From Flavobacterium lacustre (GTDB lineage Bacteria; Bacteroidota; Bacteroidia; Flavobacteriales; Flavobacteriaceae), in contig NZ_CP114882.2 in the NCBI RefSeq assembly GCF_027474525.2, forward strand, positions 3,286,001 to 3,350,000: a DNA stretch of 64,000 nucleotides, written 5' to 3'. Below, in pieces: positions 29,072-38,577 of this stretch. The position numbers and the translations under genes are program-made. How positions within the stretch are numbered: position 1 is the stretch's first letter; each line of letters begins with the position of its first letter. The notes beneath the pieces are model-generated. The model saw only the letters and a program-made list of their open reading frames with translations, was not told where the DNA came from and made no database searches.

Positions 29072-30310
29072 TTAGTTATTAGAACTCCAATAATTGATTT
29101 CGTTTATAAGTTGGAGCTTGTTTATTTTATTTTGCGAAATGCTATTGTTGATAGTTATTACATTTCCGATTGCAATAACAAAATCAGTAATTTGAGCATC
29201 GCCAGACAATAATAATTTTTTATCCGCTTCGATAAGAGCATCGGCAATTTGTAGTTGCGATTGCAGTTGGTTTTCGGTTTCTATAGTTTGTTTCATTTTC
29301 TGGTTGAGCATCAATAATTGCTGTGCATATTGCTTGTTGAAATTCTTTTTGTATGCCAAATTGGTAGCCAGCGCCGTATCATTTTTTTGATGTTGTAACG
29401 ATTTTTGATTACCATCATAAATAGGAATTGACAATCCTAAACCAACACTAACTCCAATGTTTTTAAACGCTTGATAAGTAAAACTCGATAAATATCCTGC
29501 ATCAGCGAGCAATGATAAAGAGGGTTTGTAGGCATTATCGATTAACTTATTTTGATTTTTGATTTTTAAGCTATCTACTTCAAATTGTTTTAAAAAAACA
29601 ATTTTATCGTTATTTTGAATATTCTTCAAAACAATATCTGGATTTTTTAATTTAACGAAAGTCGTATCTGTTTCTCCTGATAAATAATTGAGTAAACTTA
29701 AATCATTTTGATATTGTTGTTTGAGCAATAAAACTTGTAATTCCTGTTGTTTGACAGTCGAAATAAATAACAAATAATCGGTTTGTTTGTATATTGAGTT
29801 TTGAGTTAACTTTTTCAAAACAACAGCTCCATTTTTTAAAAGGCTTATCATTTTTTGATTGTAATCAATTTGTTCTAAACTTCCTGATGCAGTTATGTAT
29901 TGAGAAACTATGGCTTTATTCAAATCTTTTAAGGCAATACTTTTATTCAAAAGCAATCCGTTTTTCATTAATTTGAATGTTTCAGCTTGTGAATTGACGA
30001 TATTTTTTCCAATAATTTTTTGATTAATCCCTATCAAACCCGAAACCGTTTGCCCATTAGTTATAGCAGTATCATATCCATAACCATTTATAGTTGGAGC
30101 ATAATTAGCATTAAGGTTTCCTGCAATTTGGGGTTTATAATTGGCTCTATTAATCAAACTATCTAAAGCATTTGATTTAATTTGATTAGTCAAATCTTTC
30201 AATAAGGGTGAATTTATTTGTGCCTTTTCTATATAAAATTGTAAGTCCTTTTCTTGCGAAAAAGACTTAATGGTAATCAGTACAAGAATGAAACAAAGGA
30301 TGTTTTTCAT
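29072..30310 (-). CDS. TolC-family outer-membrane efflux protein
   Basis: A 412-aa protein with signal peptide MKNILCFILVLITIKSFSQ and two homologous halves rich in long amphipathic helices (LKDLTNQIKSNALDSLINRANYKPQIAGNLNANY; DSLKIKNQNKLIDNAYKPSLSLLADAGY), the pattern of the OEP/TolC fold. Four bases separate its stop from the adaptor start, so the three efflux genes form one operon. Confidence 0.9.
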   Translation of the reverse strand: MKNILCFILVLITIKSFSQEKDLQFYIEKAQINSPLLKDLTNQIKSNALDSLINRANYKPQIAGNLNANYAPTINGYGYDTAITNGQTVSGLIGINQKIIGKNIVNSQAETFKLMKNGLLLNKSIALKDLNKAIVSQYITASGSLEQIDYNQKMISLLKNGAVVLKKLTQNSIYKQTDYLLFISTVKQQELQVLLLKQQYQNDLSLLNYLSGETDTTFVKLKNPDIVLKNIQNNDKIVFLKQFEVDSLKIKNQNKLIDNAYKPSLSLLADAGYLSSFTYQAFKNIGVSVGLGLSIPIYDGNQKSLQHQKNDTALATNLAYKKNFNKQYAQQLLMLNQKMKQTIETENQLQSQLQIADALIEADKKLLLSGDAQITDFVIAIGNVITINNSISQNKINKLQLINEINYWSSNN

Positions 30311-30337
30311 TAGATAAATTTATACAAAAAAAGCAGG

Positions 30338-31360
30338 CTATTTGATATTGTTTTCAATAACCAAAACTGCAAAAGAATTTGGAATTAAACTTGCTCTTGG
30401 TTTTGGGTTTTCAGTAGTTGGTTCTGGTTTCGCACCAAATTCAGCTGTTGGTAAATATAATTGATTTGTGGTTTTGTTCAAAGCTATTGTTCGTGCTCCT
30501 TTTTGAGTTTTTACAGTTTCTAAAACGTAAAAGTTGTTAGCGTTTTCTTCTTTTACAACGGTAATGGTACCATCTCCATTGGAACTGAATACCAGTTCCC
30601 TTTTGGTATCAAAAGCAACTCCATCACAACCATCTCCAATAGGTAAGGTTTTAATAGTTTTCCCATTTGAGGCATCTACAATTACCATTAAATTATTTCC
30701 ACAAACCGAAAATAATTTGTTCGTTTCCAAATCAATTGCTAGTCCTGATGGTTCATCGCCAGGTGCAATACTCCAAGTTGCTATAACTTCTAATTTAGTT
30801 GCATCAATGGTTTTGATTTCATTTTTATCTTCAATATTTACATAAATCAAACCTTTAGTATTGGTAACTGAAAATTCAGGTTTTCCTCCAAGTGGAATTG
30901 TTTTTACCACTTTATTGGTAACAGCATCAAGAACTGTTGCATCATTACTTTTGGCATTATAAGTCAAAACCTTATGTGAAAATTGGTCATACAAAACAGC
31001 ATCTGGTTTTTGACCTTCAATAGTTACTTTTTCTATTAATTCAAAGGTTTTCAGATTTACAATTGTTACAGCATTGTCCTTACCATCAGTGATAAAAGCT
31101 TTATTCAAATCGTTTGCAATAGCAATTCCGTGAACTCCTTTAGTATCATCAATTGTTGCAATTGTTTTGTCTGTAATTAAATCCACCACATTAACAACGC
31201 TTCCGTGAGAAACAAATAAATGTTGATTTACTTCATCAACCGTCAGGTAATCCCAACCTTCATTACCTACGATTTTAATTTTTTTGGAAACTTTATATTC
31301 TTGGCTTATGCAGCTCATAAAACAAAAACTGATCAGTGCTATTGAAAATATTTTTTTCAT
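30338..31360 (-). CDS. YncE-like beta-propeller lipoprotein
   Basis: A 340-aa lipoprotein (MKKIFSIALISFCFMSC) built of about seven YVTN-type blades (VVDLITDKTIATIDDTKGVHGIAIAN; TIVNLKTFELIEKVTIEG; VLDAVTNKVVKTIPLGG; IVDASNGKTIKTLPIGDG). It starts 27 bp before the TolC-like gene and is probably co-transcribed; it may bind or sense a ligand linked to the pump (inference). The 123-bp spacer upstream is the likely place for a promoter, though no clear -7 box was found. Confidence 0.85.
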   Translation of the reverse strand: MKKIFSIALISFCFMSCISQEYKVSKKIKIVGNEGWDYLTVDEVNQHLFVSHGSVVNVVDLITDKTIATIDDTKGVHGIAIANDLNKAFITDGKDNAVTIVNLKTFELIEKVTIEGQKPDAVLYDQFSHKVLTYNAKSNDATVLDAVTNKVVKTIPLGGKPEFSVTNTKGLIYVNIEDKNEIKTIDATKLEVIATWSIAPGDEPSGLAIDLETNKLFSVCGNNLMVIVDASNGKTIKTLPIGDGCDGVAFDTKRELVFSSNGDGTITVVKEENANNFYVLETVKTQKGARTIALNKTTNQLYLPTAEFGAKPEPTTENPKPRASLIPNSFAVLVIENNIK

Positions 31361-31483
31361 TGTGTTGTTTTTTTTAAAGTATAAATATCGGAATTACTAT
31401 TTGTTATTATATTAAATATTATTATTTTATTCCTTTTGTGCAGTAAAATAGAATAGTTTTATTCTTTTTCTTAATCTATTTCT

Positions 31484-32527
31484 TCAACTGATAAGGACGC
31501 TATTTAACACTTTGATTATTTCATCATTATTACTATTATTAGTGTTTATTCCAATACTTCGATTATTATAGGGGCTATATTTTTTTAAATCAGAAACTGA
31601 AAACAACCCTATTGTAGGTGTGAATACTGAACTTGAAAGATGCATAATACCACTATCGGCACCTATAAACAATTGGGTATTTGCAATTAACGATCCTATT
31701 TGACGAACATCTTTACTATAAAATGTAGGGGCTTTGAATGCAATTTGTGAAACATTTTCAATAGGTAATACTTCAATAATATTGTAATTTGGATATTCCG
31801 TTTTTAATCGGTCATAAAAATTTCCCCACCACAACCCTGAATTACATTTATCTCCAGTTGCAAAAGTAAACAAGCATATTGTCTTTTTCTCTTTACTTAC
31901 AAGGCTGTTTAATATTTTTTTGCCCTCAGCAATTTCAAAAGAACTTAACTTGAGGTTTAATGATGCAATCGGTGAGTCATTTTTTTCGAATCCTAATTGA
32001 GTTAAATAGCTACGGAAATTATAAACTGGATATTTTGCAATGTGTTCGTCATTTTCTTGTTTCAATTGAATAACTTTATTAGCATCACCAAAAAATTTAT
32101 TTTTTGAATTAGAAAATTGTGTAGCAATTCTTCCAGATGAAGAGTTTTCTTCTACATTAATAACAATATCATATTTTTGTTTTTTGATGGATAGCCATAC
32201 TTGGATATATTTAATTAAGTTTTTAAAAGGTCTTTTTGGTAATTGAAAAATGAGATTAACATTTTTATAATTTTCAAACAGTGTTGGAGCCAAAAAACCT
32301 TTTACAAACAAATCAATTTTACACTCGGGAAAAGTGGTAATTAATTCTTGTACTAATGGTGTAATTAGCAAAAGATTACCTAAACGTTGATTTGGTCTAC
32401 AAATTAAAATTCTTTTTATTTCAAGTTTGGTATTACTGCCTCTATCTATATAGGAATTACCTATTTTTTTAGTTATTAGATGCATTAAAGACCTTCTTAA
32501 TTGATTAATTTTCTTAGAAAAATTCAT
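31484..32527 (-). CDS. Glycosyltransferase family 9 (heptosyltransferase-like)
   Basis: A 347-aa GT-B enzyme. KRILICRPNQRLGNLLLITPLVQEL is the N-terminal GT9 signature and LFIGADSGIMHLSSSVFTPTIGLF the C-terminal donor-site motif. Would add a sugar to lipopolysaccharide or a surface glycan. It follows the PAP2 phosphatase gene by 8 bp, so the pair may modify lipid A or LPS core. Confidence 0.88.
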   Translation of the reverse strand: MNFSKKINQLRRSLMHLITKKIGNSYIDRGSNTKLEIKRILICRPNQRLGNLLLITPLVQELITTFPECKIDLFVKGFLAPTLFENYKNVNLIFQLPKRPFKNLIKYIQVWLSIKKQKYDIVINVEENSSSGRIATQFSNSKNKFFGDANKVIQLKQENDEHIAKYPVYNFRSYLTQLGFEKNDSPIASLNLKLSSFEIAEGKKILNSLVSKEKKTICLFTFATGDKCNSGLWWGNFYDRLKTEYPNYNIIEVLPIENVSQIAFKAPTFYSKDVRQIGSLIANTQLFIGADSGIMHLSSSVFTPTIGLFSVSDLKKYSPYNNRSIGINTNNSNNDEIIKVLNSVLIS

Positions 32528-32535
32528 TTATTAGT

Positions 32536-33189
32536 TTATTTAAATTCCGATTCTTTTCCATCAAAAAAAATCTTTTTTTGTTTTTTCTTATTTATCCATT
32601 TATTCAATTTATAAGTTAGATAAGCCGAACCGCTTCCCACAATTGCACCTGCTAAAACATCGCTAGGATAATGAACTCCTAAATCCATACGCGAATAACC
32701 AACTGCACCAGCCCATAAATATGAAGGGATTATTACATACCATTTAGGAAATGCAATACTTAACGAAGTAGCTGTAGAAAAAGCTTCGGATGTATGTCCT
32801 GAAGGGAACGAGTAGCTACCTCCATCTGATTCTTTTTCTATATCAGGATAGGTTACAAATGGACGATCTCTTTTGATAGTGTTTTTTAATGCAACCGTAA
32901 TAAAAGCATTAACCAAAAAGGATTCTCCTATGAAAATCCCTTTCTTTTGCAATGTCTTGTCTTTATTGAGCAGACCTATGGAGTATATAATTATTGGAGT
33001 TGCTATACTTATCGGTGATGCACTATTACTTATAACTTTAAAAGTTGGGTCGTAGGATTGTTTACCATCAAGATTTATGCTCCTTAAAAGTTTAATATCT
33101 ATATTTTGGCCATATGAAAAGCAGACATAAAATAATAGTATAATAAAAGTTGCTGTTTTAAAAATCGAATCTTTATTTTTTTCTTTCAC
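32536..33189 (-). CDS. PAP2-family membrane phosphatase
   Basis: A 217-aa protein with the three PAP2 motifs: KNTIKRDRPF, SFPSGHTSEAF and GYSRMDLGVHYPSDVLAG, plus a signal/first helix and several membrane segments. Family members dephosphorylate undecaprenyl-PP or lipid A/phosphatidylglycerol phosphate. Linked to the GT9 gene (8-bp gap) and the outer-membrane protein gene (11-bp gap). Confidence 0.9.
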   Translation of the reverse strand: MKEKNKDSIFKTATFIILLFYVCFSYGQNIDIKLLRSINLDGKQSYDPTFKVISNSASPISIATPIIIYSIGLLNKDKTLQKKGIFIGESFLVNAFITVALKNTIKRDRPFVTYPDIEKESDGGSYSFPSGHTSEAFSTATSLSIAFPKWYVIIPSYLWAGAVGYSRMDLGVHYPSDVLAGAIVGSGSAYLTYKLNKWINKKKQKKIFFDGKESEFK

Positions 33190-33200
33190 TATAAATTACA

Positions 33201-34505
33201 TTAATCAGCTGTTTCTTTTGCTTGTTGTATTACTTCATTGTCAACATTCACTCCATTTTCATATCTTGGGTTTACAATATTATTAAATATGGAACCAAAG
33301 GTATATCTTAGCCCAACTTGCAAATTGTAACTAAAATTGGTAAGTGTTTCTTTCTGTCTTAATATAATTTGTTCTGGAGTTAAATTTATTGAACTTAATG
33401 ATACCTGATTGTTTATTAAAGCAACTGATCCTGTAGCATTAAAAAACAAACCTTTTGCTAATCTAAAATTCATTTGCGAAACTAAATCTACTCGATACGC
33501 TTTTGGAACATTCAGATAATAGGCGCCAGTTAAAGTTGTAGAGATATTACCCCAAGTTGTAATATGAGTGTAGGTTGCGTCTATCAATTGGTTTAAAAGA
33601 AACTCTTTTGTTTTTGAAAATACAGTCGGGTCTGTATAGGTGTTGTAAATCGGTTGCAACCTATATTTAAATGTAAAAAGATGATCTGTCGATTCTGAAT
33701 ACGGAAATACATCATACTCAACACCAGGAGCAATCGAATATTGGGATTTTATGTTACTATAGGTTGATGCATAATAACCTGCCTCTAAACCCAAACTCCA
33801 ATGGTCGGTTAAACTTTTTACAACCAGTCCGTTAATGCCTCTAACGAATATTGACCCCGCTGAACTATAGGTAGCTGTTTCATAGCTATTACTTCCAAAA
33901 GTTCCATAAATATTAAAGCGTTTTTTCCATTGTTCAGTAATTTTTGAAGCACTAAAGGATGCGTCTCCTACAATTACAGTTGAAACATTATCTCCATTCA
34001 AATCCGTATTTAAAGTAGCTGTATAAACCCAATTTTTGTATTTATCAATACTTTCCTCTACCTGTTTGCTCTTGTCTGTATAATCAAATGCCATATATTT
34101 TTGCTGACCGTTCAAAGCCAGATATGGCATTAAACCCATTGTGATAACATTAGCCAACTGATCGCGAGTATCACGATTACTGTTGTCTACGGGAGCAATC
34201 ATCTGTAAAGTATCATTTTTCTTTTCAAACTTTTCTTTTCCTATAAATCGTATATTGTATTCTAATCCTCCAGAAGCAGTAGGCTGAGTATTGATAAAAA
34301 TATGTACTTGTGATTGTTTTGGGTCACGAACATAATTGACATACCACAAATGAACTTTAAGATAATTGACATAGTTATTATCATTAGAATTCTGGTCTAA
34401 GTAAACTCTTAAAAAATTATTTTTTTGGATAGTGTCATTTTCCTGCGAAAAAACATTTGAAAATGTTCCCAAAATTAATAGTGCAACAAAAATTATTTTC
34501 TTCAT
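33201..34505 (-). CDS. Putative outer-membrane beta-barrel protein
   Basis: A 434-aa protein with signal peptide (MKKIIFVALLILGTFSNVFSQ). The N-terminal half has a lipoprotein-free soluble domain; from about residue 180 alternating hydrophobic/polar strands (FNIYGTFGSNSYETATYSS, WSLGLEAGYYAST, YNLQVGLRYTFGS) indicate a barrel of roughly ten or more strands. No family was recognised. In an operon with the PAP2 and PepSY-like genes. Confidence 0.7.
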   Translation of the reverse strand: MKKIIFVALLILGTFSNVFSQENDTIQKNNFLRVYLDQNSNDNNYVNYLKVHLWYVNYVRDPKQSQVHIFINTQPTASGGLEYNIRFIGKEKFEKKNDTLQMIAPVDNSNRDTRDQLANVITMGLMPYLALNGQQKYMAFDYTDKSKQVEESIDKYKNWVYTATLNTDLNGDNVSTVIVGDASFSASKITEQWKKRFNIYGTFGSNSYETATYSSAGSIFVRGINGLVVKSLTDHWSLGLEAGYYASTYSNIKSQYSIAPGVEYDVFPYSESTDHLFTFKYRLQPIYNTYTDPTVFSKTKEFLLNQLIDATYTHITTWGNISTTLTGAYYLNVPKAYRVDLVSQMNFRLAKGLFFNATGSVALINNQVSLSSINLTPEQIILRQKETLTNFSYNLQVGLRYTFGSIFNNIVNPRYENGVNVDNEVIQQAKETAD

Positions 34506-34584
34506 AGTATAGTGGATTTAAGTATTGTATTTAAAAAAAGAGGGCAATTAATTTCTTAATTGCCCATTAACTAAACCAAATAAA

Positions 34585-35037
34585 CTAATCCCCTTCTACA
34601 ATTTTTATAAATTTTCCTGATGCATCAAAAAGTACATCATATGTTTTACCATCTTTCCCAATTTCAGCTTCATAGGTAACTACATTTTTGTCATCAGTGA
34701 TTTTTGCAGCTTCCGTAATTTTAGTTGCTGGGTGATTATTCTTTACATACTGCAAAGCATTAACAGGAAGTTCGGCAGTTTTAATAGTAACTTCCAAAGC
34801 TTTACGATGACCCGCTTTATCATAAACAGCAGAGGCATCACTACCATTTATTTTAAATTCGGCTTCATAACCACCATCTTCCATTCCCCATCCAGCCTTT
34901 TTCCCTGGGAATTCTTTTGCAAAAGCACTACTTACTGCACTAGGAACGGTTACTTTTTTTTCTTTTTCTTTTGCTTCAGTTTGTGCAAAAAGTGTTGCAC
35001 TGAATGCGATTGCCATTGCTAAAAATACTTTTTTCAT
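34585..35037 (-). CDS. PepSY-like periplasmic protein
   Basis: A 150-aa secreted protein (MKKVFLAMAIAFSATLFAQ) with two PepSY-like repeats (VPSAVSSAFAKEFPGKKAGWGMEDGGYEAEF... and LPVNALQYVKNNHPATKITEA...YEAEIGKDGKTYDVLFD), the putative beta-lactamase-inhibitor-like fold common in Bacteroidota. A paired AATTCTAT site 60-80 bp upstream matches the one before the regulator gene of this cluster, so it is a likely target of that two-component system. Confidence 0.85.
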   Translation of the reverse strand: MKKVFLAMAIAFSATLFAQTEAKEKEKKVTVPSAVSSAFAKEFPGKKAGWGMEDGGYEAEFKINGSDASAVYDKAGHRKALEVTIKTAELPVNALQYVKNNHPATKITEAAKITDDKNVVTYEAEIGKDGKTYDVLFDASGKFIKIVEGD

Positions 35038-35095
35038 TTTTTTTTAATATTTAAAAGTTAATTGTAAATAATTTTATAGTACAAATATTAGATAC

Positions 35096-35114
35096 AATTC
35101 TATTTTAATTCTAT
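35096..35114. promoter_or_regulatory. Putative response-regulator operator upstream of the PepSY-like gene
   Basis: AATTCTAT at 35096-35103 and again at 35107-35114, exactly 11 bp apart, in the same arrangement as 38312-38333. It lies about where the -33 region of the minus-strand promoter would be (near-consensus TAATATTTG just downstream). Confidence 0.5.
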
Positions 35115-35167
35115 GCTAAAACGGTAGCAATTCAGTTTTTTTAGTTGATGAAAAAAGGATGTGGTTT

Positions 35168-36298
35168 TTACATCTGATCGATAATTTGAAGAAATATATT
35201 TTGCCAATAATTAGGATGATAAGAAGTGTCTGTGTTTCCAAAACGAACAATGATAATATTCTTTTCGGGATAGACATACAAGTATTGACCGTATAAACCA
35301 ACAGCAAAATAGCTGCCATACTTTAATGGTCCAATTCCCCAATTGTTATTATAAAAGTGTTTGTTGTTACCAGCAGCATCAGAATGTGTTGAATTGTAAA
35401 CCCATTGCTTTGAAATAATTTGATGACCATTCCAGTTGCCATTATTCAAATACAATCGCCCGAACTTAGCAAAATCTATTGCTCTGGCTTGCAAACAACA
35501 AAAAGATTTTTCTATTGCTTTATTGTCATTCCGGTCTAAACTCCAAGTTGCCGGTGCTTCCATTCCTAAAGGTTTCCAGATTTTATCTTCGAGATAATTA
35601 GAAATAGTTCCACCTGTGACTTTTTCAATAATCAAACTCAACAATAAAGTGTTGGCACTACTGTATTTGAATTTTATATTGGGTAAACACTCCAATTTTA
35701 AATCCATTAATTCGGTTCTTAAATTATTGCCCCAATAAAATTCAGCATTATTGGATATTGGATTTAAAAAACCGTCACTAAATTTTATACCAGAGGTATG
35801 TTGTAACAAATTTTTAATTGTAATCTTTTCCCATCCTAATTTAGCTCTAAATTCAGGAAGATAAGTTACCATAAAATCATTTTCGCTTTTTATTTTACCT
35901 TCATCAATGGCTATTCCTATCAAGGTTGAAATAAATGGTTTCACCATAGAAAAACTAGAGAAAAAAGAAGTTTCATTAAATCCTTTACTATAATTTTCAT
36001 ATAAAATAGTATCGTTGCGTATAATTAATAGAGCATTTGTTTTATGTATTGTAGCAAAACTATCTAGGCTGATATTGGTTGAATTTAGATCACGATTAAT
36101 AACGCCAATTTTCTCTCCTAATTCATAATCTTTATTGGCTTCTAAAAAATTAAAAACAGGGCTTTCATTACTCACAACTCTTTGAGGAAAATGCTTGTAA
36201 TCGGCTTGACTTGGAATGCCTCCAAAACGTAATGATTTATATACATTACAAGAAGTACAAAACGAATAAAGCAATAAAAGGACTATGCATTTTTGCAT
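35168..36298 (-). CDS. Serine hydrolase, class C beta-lactamase-like, lipoprotein
   Basis: A 376-aa lipoprotein; the ATG at 36298 starts MQKCIVLLLLYSFCTSC, whereas the upstream in-frame ATG at 36346 would bury this signal. The active-site SxxK is SMVK (FSSFSMVKPFISTLIG), with YSSAN as the second motif. It belongs to the penicillin-binding/esterase group, probably not a true beta-lactamase. It follows the kinase gene closely, and an upstream start would overlap it. Confidence 0.85.
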   Translation of the reverse strand: MQKCIVLLLLYSFCTSCNVYKSLRFGGIPSQADYKHFPQRVVSNESPVFNFLEANKDYELGEKIGVINRDLNSTNISLDSFATIHKTNALLIIRNDTILYENYSKGFNETSFFSSFSMVKPFISTLIGIAIDEGKIKSENDFMVTYLPEFRAKLGWEKITIKNLLQHTSGIKFSDGFLNPISNNAEFYWGNNLRTELMDLKLECLPNIKFKYSSANTLLLSLIIEKVTGGTISNYLEDKIWKPLGMEAPATWSLDRNDNKAIEKSFCCLQARAIDFAKFGRLYLNNGNWNGHQIISKQWVYNSTHSDAAGNNKHFYNNNWGIGPLKYGSYFAVGLYGQYLYVYPEKNIIIVRFGNTDTSYHPNYWQNIFLQIIDQM

Positions 36299-36332
36299 TA
36301 CTATAAAATTTATAATCGAAATGGATTTACAA

Positions 36333-37613
36333 TTAATCTTTATCAATTACTTTTAAAGTAAAGCGGTGTCTATTGCTTATAAACATATATTTTAAAGATA
36401 ATCCACTTACTTCCGCGATTTCATTGGCTATGGCTAAACCTAATCCTATTGATAAATGGGAAGTTGAATTTTTTTGAAAACGTTTAAAAAGTAATGCCAT
36501 ATTAAGTGGTTTCTCCTTGCCAGTATTGTGTATCGAAATGATATTATCCCTAATAAAAATGACAATATCACCACCTTCAATATTGTGTCTAATGGCATTT
36601 TGAAACAAATTATTAATAAGTACCAAACATAAATCGGCATTCATATTAATTAAAAAATCTTCTTCAATATTTTTTAGCACTTTAATTTTATTGGCTTTAA
36701 TATGTTCTTCAAATAATATTAACGATTGATCTATAATTTTTTCGACAGAAACTTTTTCAGTGGTTCTAAACTGCCTGTTTTCTATTTTTGTAAGTAATAA
36801 TAATGATTTATTCAATCTAATTAATTTGGAACAAGCATCATCAATAGCAACAATTAGTTCCACTTCATTTACTTTTAAATTTTCGGATTGAATAAGTAAA
36901 TCAATCTTCGATTTTATTACTGCTAATGGTGTTTGAATTTCGTGAGAAGCATTTTCTGTAAATTTCTTTTGACCATTATAATCGACAATCATTTTTTCCA
37001 TCATTTGATGAAGAGAATTATTTAATTCTGCGAATTCATTCACAGATGTTTTTTCAAATTCTGGCAGCTCGTTATCACTTGCCCTAAAATTCTTTAAATT
37101 CTGAATAGCCTTATAAAAAGGTTTCCATAGCGTTTTTGAAACCCATAAATTAATCAGCAAAGAAATCAAAAACAAGAAAAATAAAATAAAAGTCAATAAA
37201 TAAAAAATTCCTTCAATTAATTCGTCAAATTCTAATGTACTTCGCCAAATTTTGATTTGATAATTGACATTTCTAACTTTTACTATAGAAGTAATCATTC
37301 TATTAGCCGCCAACTCATTCTCTTCTTTGTCAAGAATTAAAGTATCAGAGAATATTGTTTTTGTTCCGTTTTTAAAATTAGAATATGCGATTTTATCTAT
37401 CTGGGCTTCCTTGCTTTTTGTGATTAAAAGTAAAGCAATGGTGTCATTATTTTTCAAATAGTGCTCCACTTGAAATTTACGATTTAGCAACAATTCATTA
37501 TTACTATCCTTAACTTCAGTTGTTATAACATAATAACAAATAAACCCAGAGAAAATTAGAATAGGAATGCTAAATATCAAATAATACAAACTGGTTTTGG
37601 CAAGTAACTTCAT
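36333..37613 (-). CDS. Sensor histidine kinase (two TM, HisKA)
   Basis: A 426-aa kinase: TM1 (residues ~8-30), a small periplasmic sensor domain, TM2 (~138-162), HAMP-like linker, HisKA with NASHEIQTPLAVIKS (His near 224) and an ATPase domain with N-box NLFQNAIRHN and GLGLAIANEIAEVSGL. The usual DxGxG G1 box is degenerate (ISIHNTGKEKP). Its start overlaps the regulator's stop by 4 bp. Confidence 0.92.
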   Translation of the reverse strand: MKLLAKTSLYYLIFSIPILIFSGFICYYVITTEVKDSNNELLLNRKFQVEHYLKNNDTIALLLITKSKEAQIDKIAYSNFKNGTKTIFSDTLILDKEENELAANRMITSIVKVRNVNYQIKIWRSTLEFDELIEGIFYLLTFILFFLFLISLLINLWVSKTLWKPFYKAIQNLKNFRASDNELPEFEKTSVNEFAELNNSLHQMMEKMIVDYNGQKKFTENASHEIQTPLAVIKSKIDLLIQSENLKVNEVELIVAIDDACSKLIRLNKSLLLLTKIENRQFRTTEKVSVEKIIDQSLILFEEHIKANKIKVLKNIEEDFLINMNADLCLVLINNLFQNAIRHNIEGGDIVIFIRDNIISIHNTGKEKPLNMALLFKRFQKNSTSHLSIGLGLAIANEIAEVSGLSLKYMFISNRHRFTLKVIDKD

Positions 37614-38290
37614 TCTTGTGTTTTAAAATTATAACCTATTCCATAAATGGTTTGAAGATAATCTTCACACTTTTTTTCTATCAATTTTTTACGTAGATTT
37701 TTTACGTGATTGTAGATAAAATCAAAATTATCCAGCCTATCTGCATTATCACCCCAAAGATGTTCTGCTAAAGCATTTTTACTAACAACACGGTTTTTAT
37801 TGGCTATAAAATACAACAGTAAATCGTATTCCTTTGAAGTCAAAATTACATTCTTGTTATTCACGAAAACGCTTCTTTCAGATGGCAAAATTTTAATCTC
37901 ATTGACAATAATTTCTAGATTTCCATCGAAACTTTTTCGTCTAATCAATGCTTTTATTCTCGAATTTAATTCCGATAAATGAAACGGTTTTGGTAAATAA
38001 TCGTCGGCACCAAGGTCTAATCCATAAATTTTATCATCAAGCGAATTTTTTGCTGAAATAATAATAATCCCAGCTCTCGATTTTTTTAGTTTTATTTCCT
38101 TAATTAAATCCAATCCAGAACCATTAGGCAAAGTAATATCGACCAAAATACAATCGTAATCGTAAAGCGCTATTTTTTGAGCAGCTTTGCTATAATCAGA
38201 TGCAAATTCAACTACATTACCTTCCATTTCAAGGTATTGTTTGATGCTTTTTTGCAATTCGGGTTCGTCTTCAATTAGTAATATTTTCAT
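37610..38290 (-). CDS. OmpR-family response regulator
   Basis: A 226-aa regulator. The ATG at 38290 gives the standard N-terminus MKILLIEDEPEL; the 27 upstream codons in frame do not belong. Phosphoacceptor Asp in YDCILVDITLPNGSG, K in SAKNSLDDK, and a C-terminal winged helix (LTSKEYDLLLYFIANKNRVVSKNALAEHLWG...YNHVKNLRKKL). An 11-bp tandem direct repeat just upstream is a good candidate for its own operator. Confidence 0.93.
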   Translation of the reverse strand: MKILLIEDEPELQKSIKQYLEMEGNVVEFASDYSKAAQKIALYDYDCILVDITLPNGSGLDLIKEIKLKKSRAGIIIISAKNSLDDKIYGLDLGADDYLPKPFHLSELNSRIKALIRRKSFDGNLEIIVNEIKILPSERSVFVNNKNVILTSKEYDLLLYFIANKNRVVSKNALAEHLWGDNADRLDNFDFIYNHVKNLRKKLIEKKCEDYLQTIYGIGYNFKTQE

Positions 38291-38311
38291 AATGATTGTA
38301 AAAATAAAGCT

Positions 38312-38333
38312 TAATTCTATTGTAATTCTATTG
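38312..38333. promoter_or_regulatory. Tandem 11-bp repeat, putative autoregulatory operator
   Basis: TAATTCTATTG occurs twice head to tail (38312-38322, 38323-38333). One helical turn spacing is typical for OmpR-family dimers. It starts 22 bp upstream of the regulator start. Confidence 0.55.
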
Positions 38334-38565
38334 TCACCAAAGTTTTTATATTCATTACTCTTCAACTCCACTATAAGTCCGTTTACGTTATGTTTGCCAA
38401 AACGCTAGAGCGTTACCGCTATTATTCTACTAATTGCTATTTTAATAAATGCAACATAAATTTCAATTGTTCTGTTAAAAGGATAATTTTTAACTCTGGC
38501 TAAGTGTTTGAAAACAAATAAGTTAATATTTTTTATAATAGTGCACCATATAACACTAAATTCAG

Positions 38566-38573
38566 TATTTTTG
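38566..38573 (+). promoter_or_regulatory. -7 promoter element before the DUF6922 gene
   Basis: TATTTTTG fits TAnnTTTG and ends 4 bp before the GTG start, which would make the transcript leaderless or nearly so. Confidence 0.45.
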
Positions 38574-38577
38574 CATA

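Noticed and set aside
35168..36298. Antibiotic-resistance beta-lactamase
   Set aside because: The SxxK domain is of the broad serine-hydrolase type; no KTG motif or close AmpC features, so resistance cannot be claimed.
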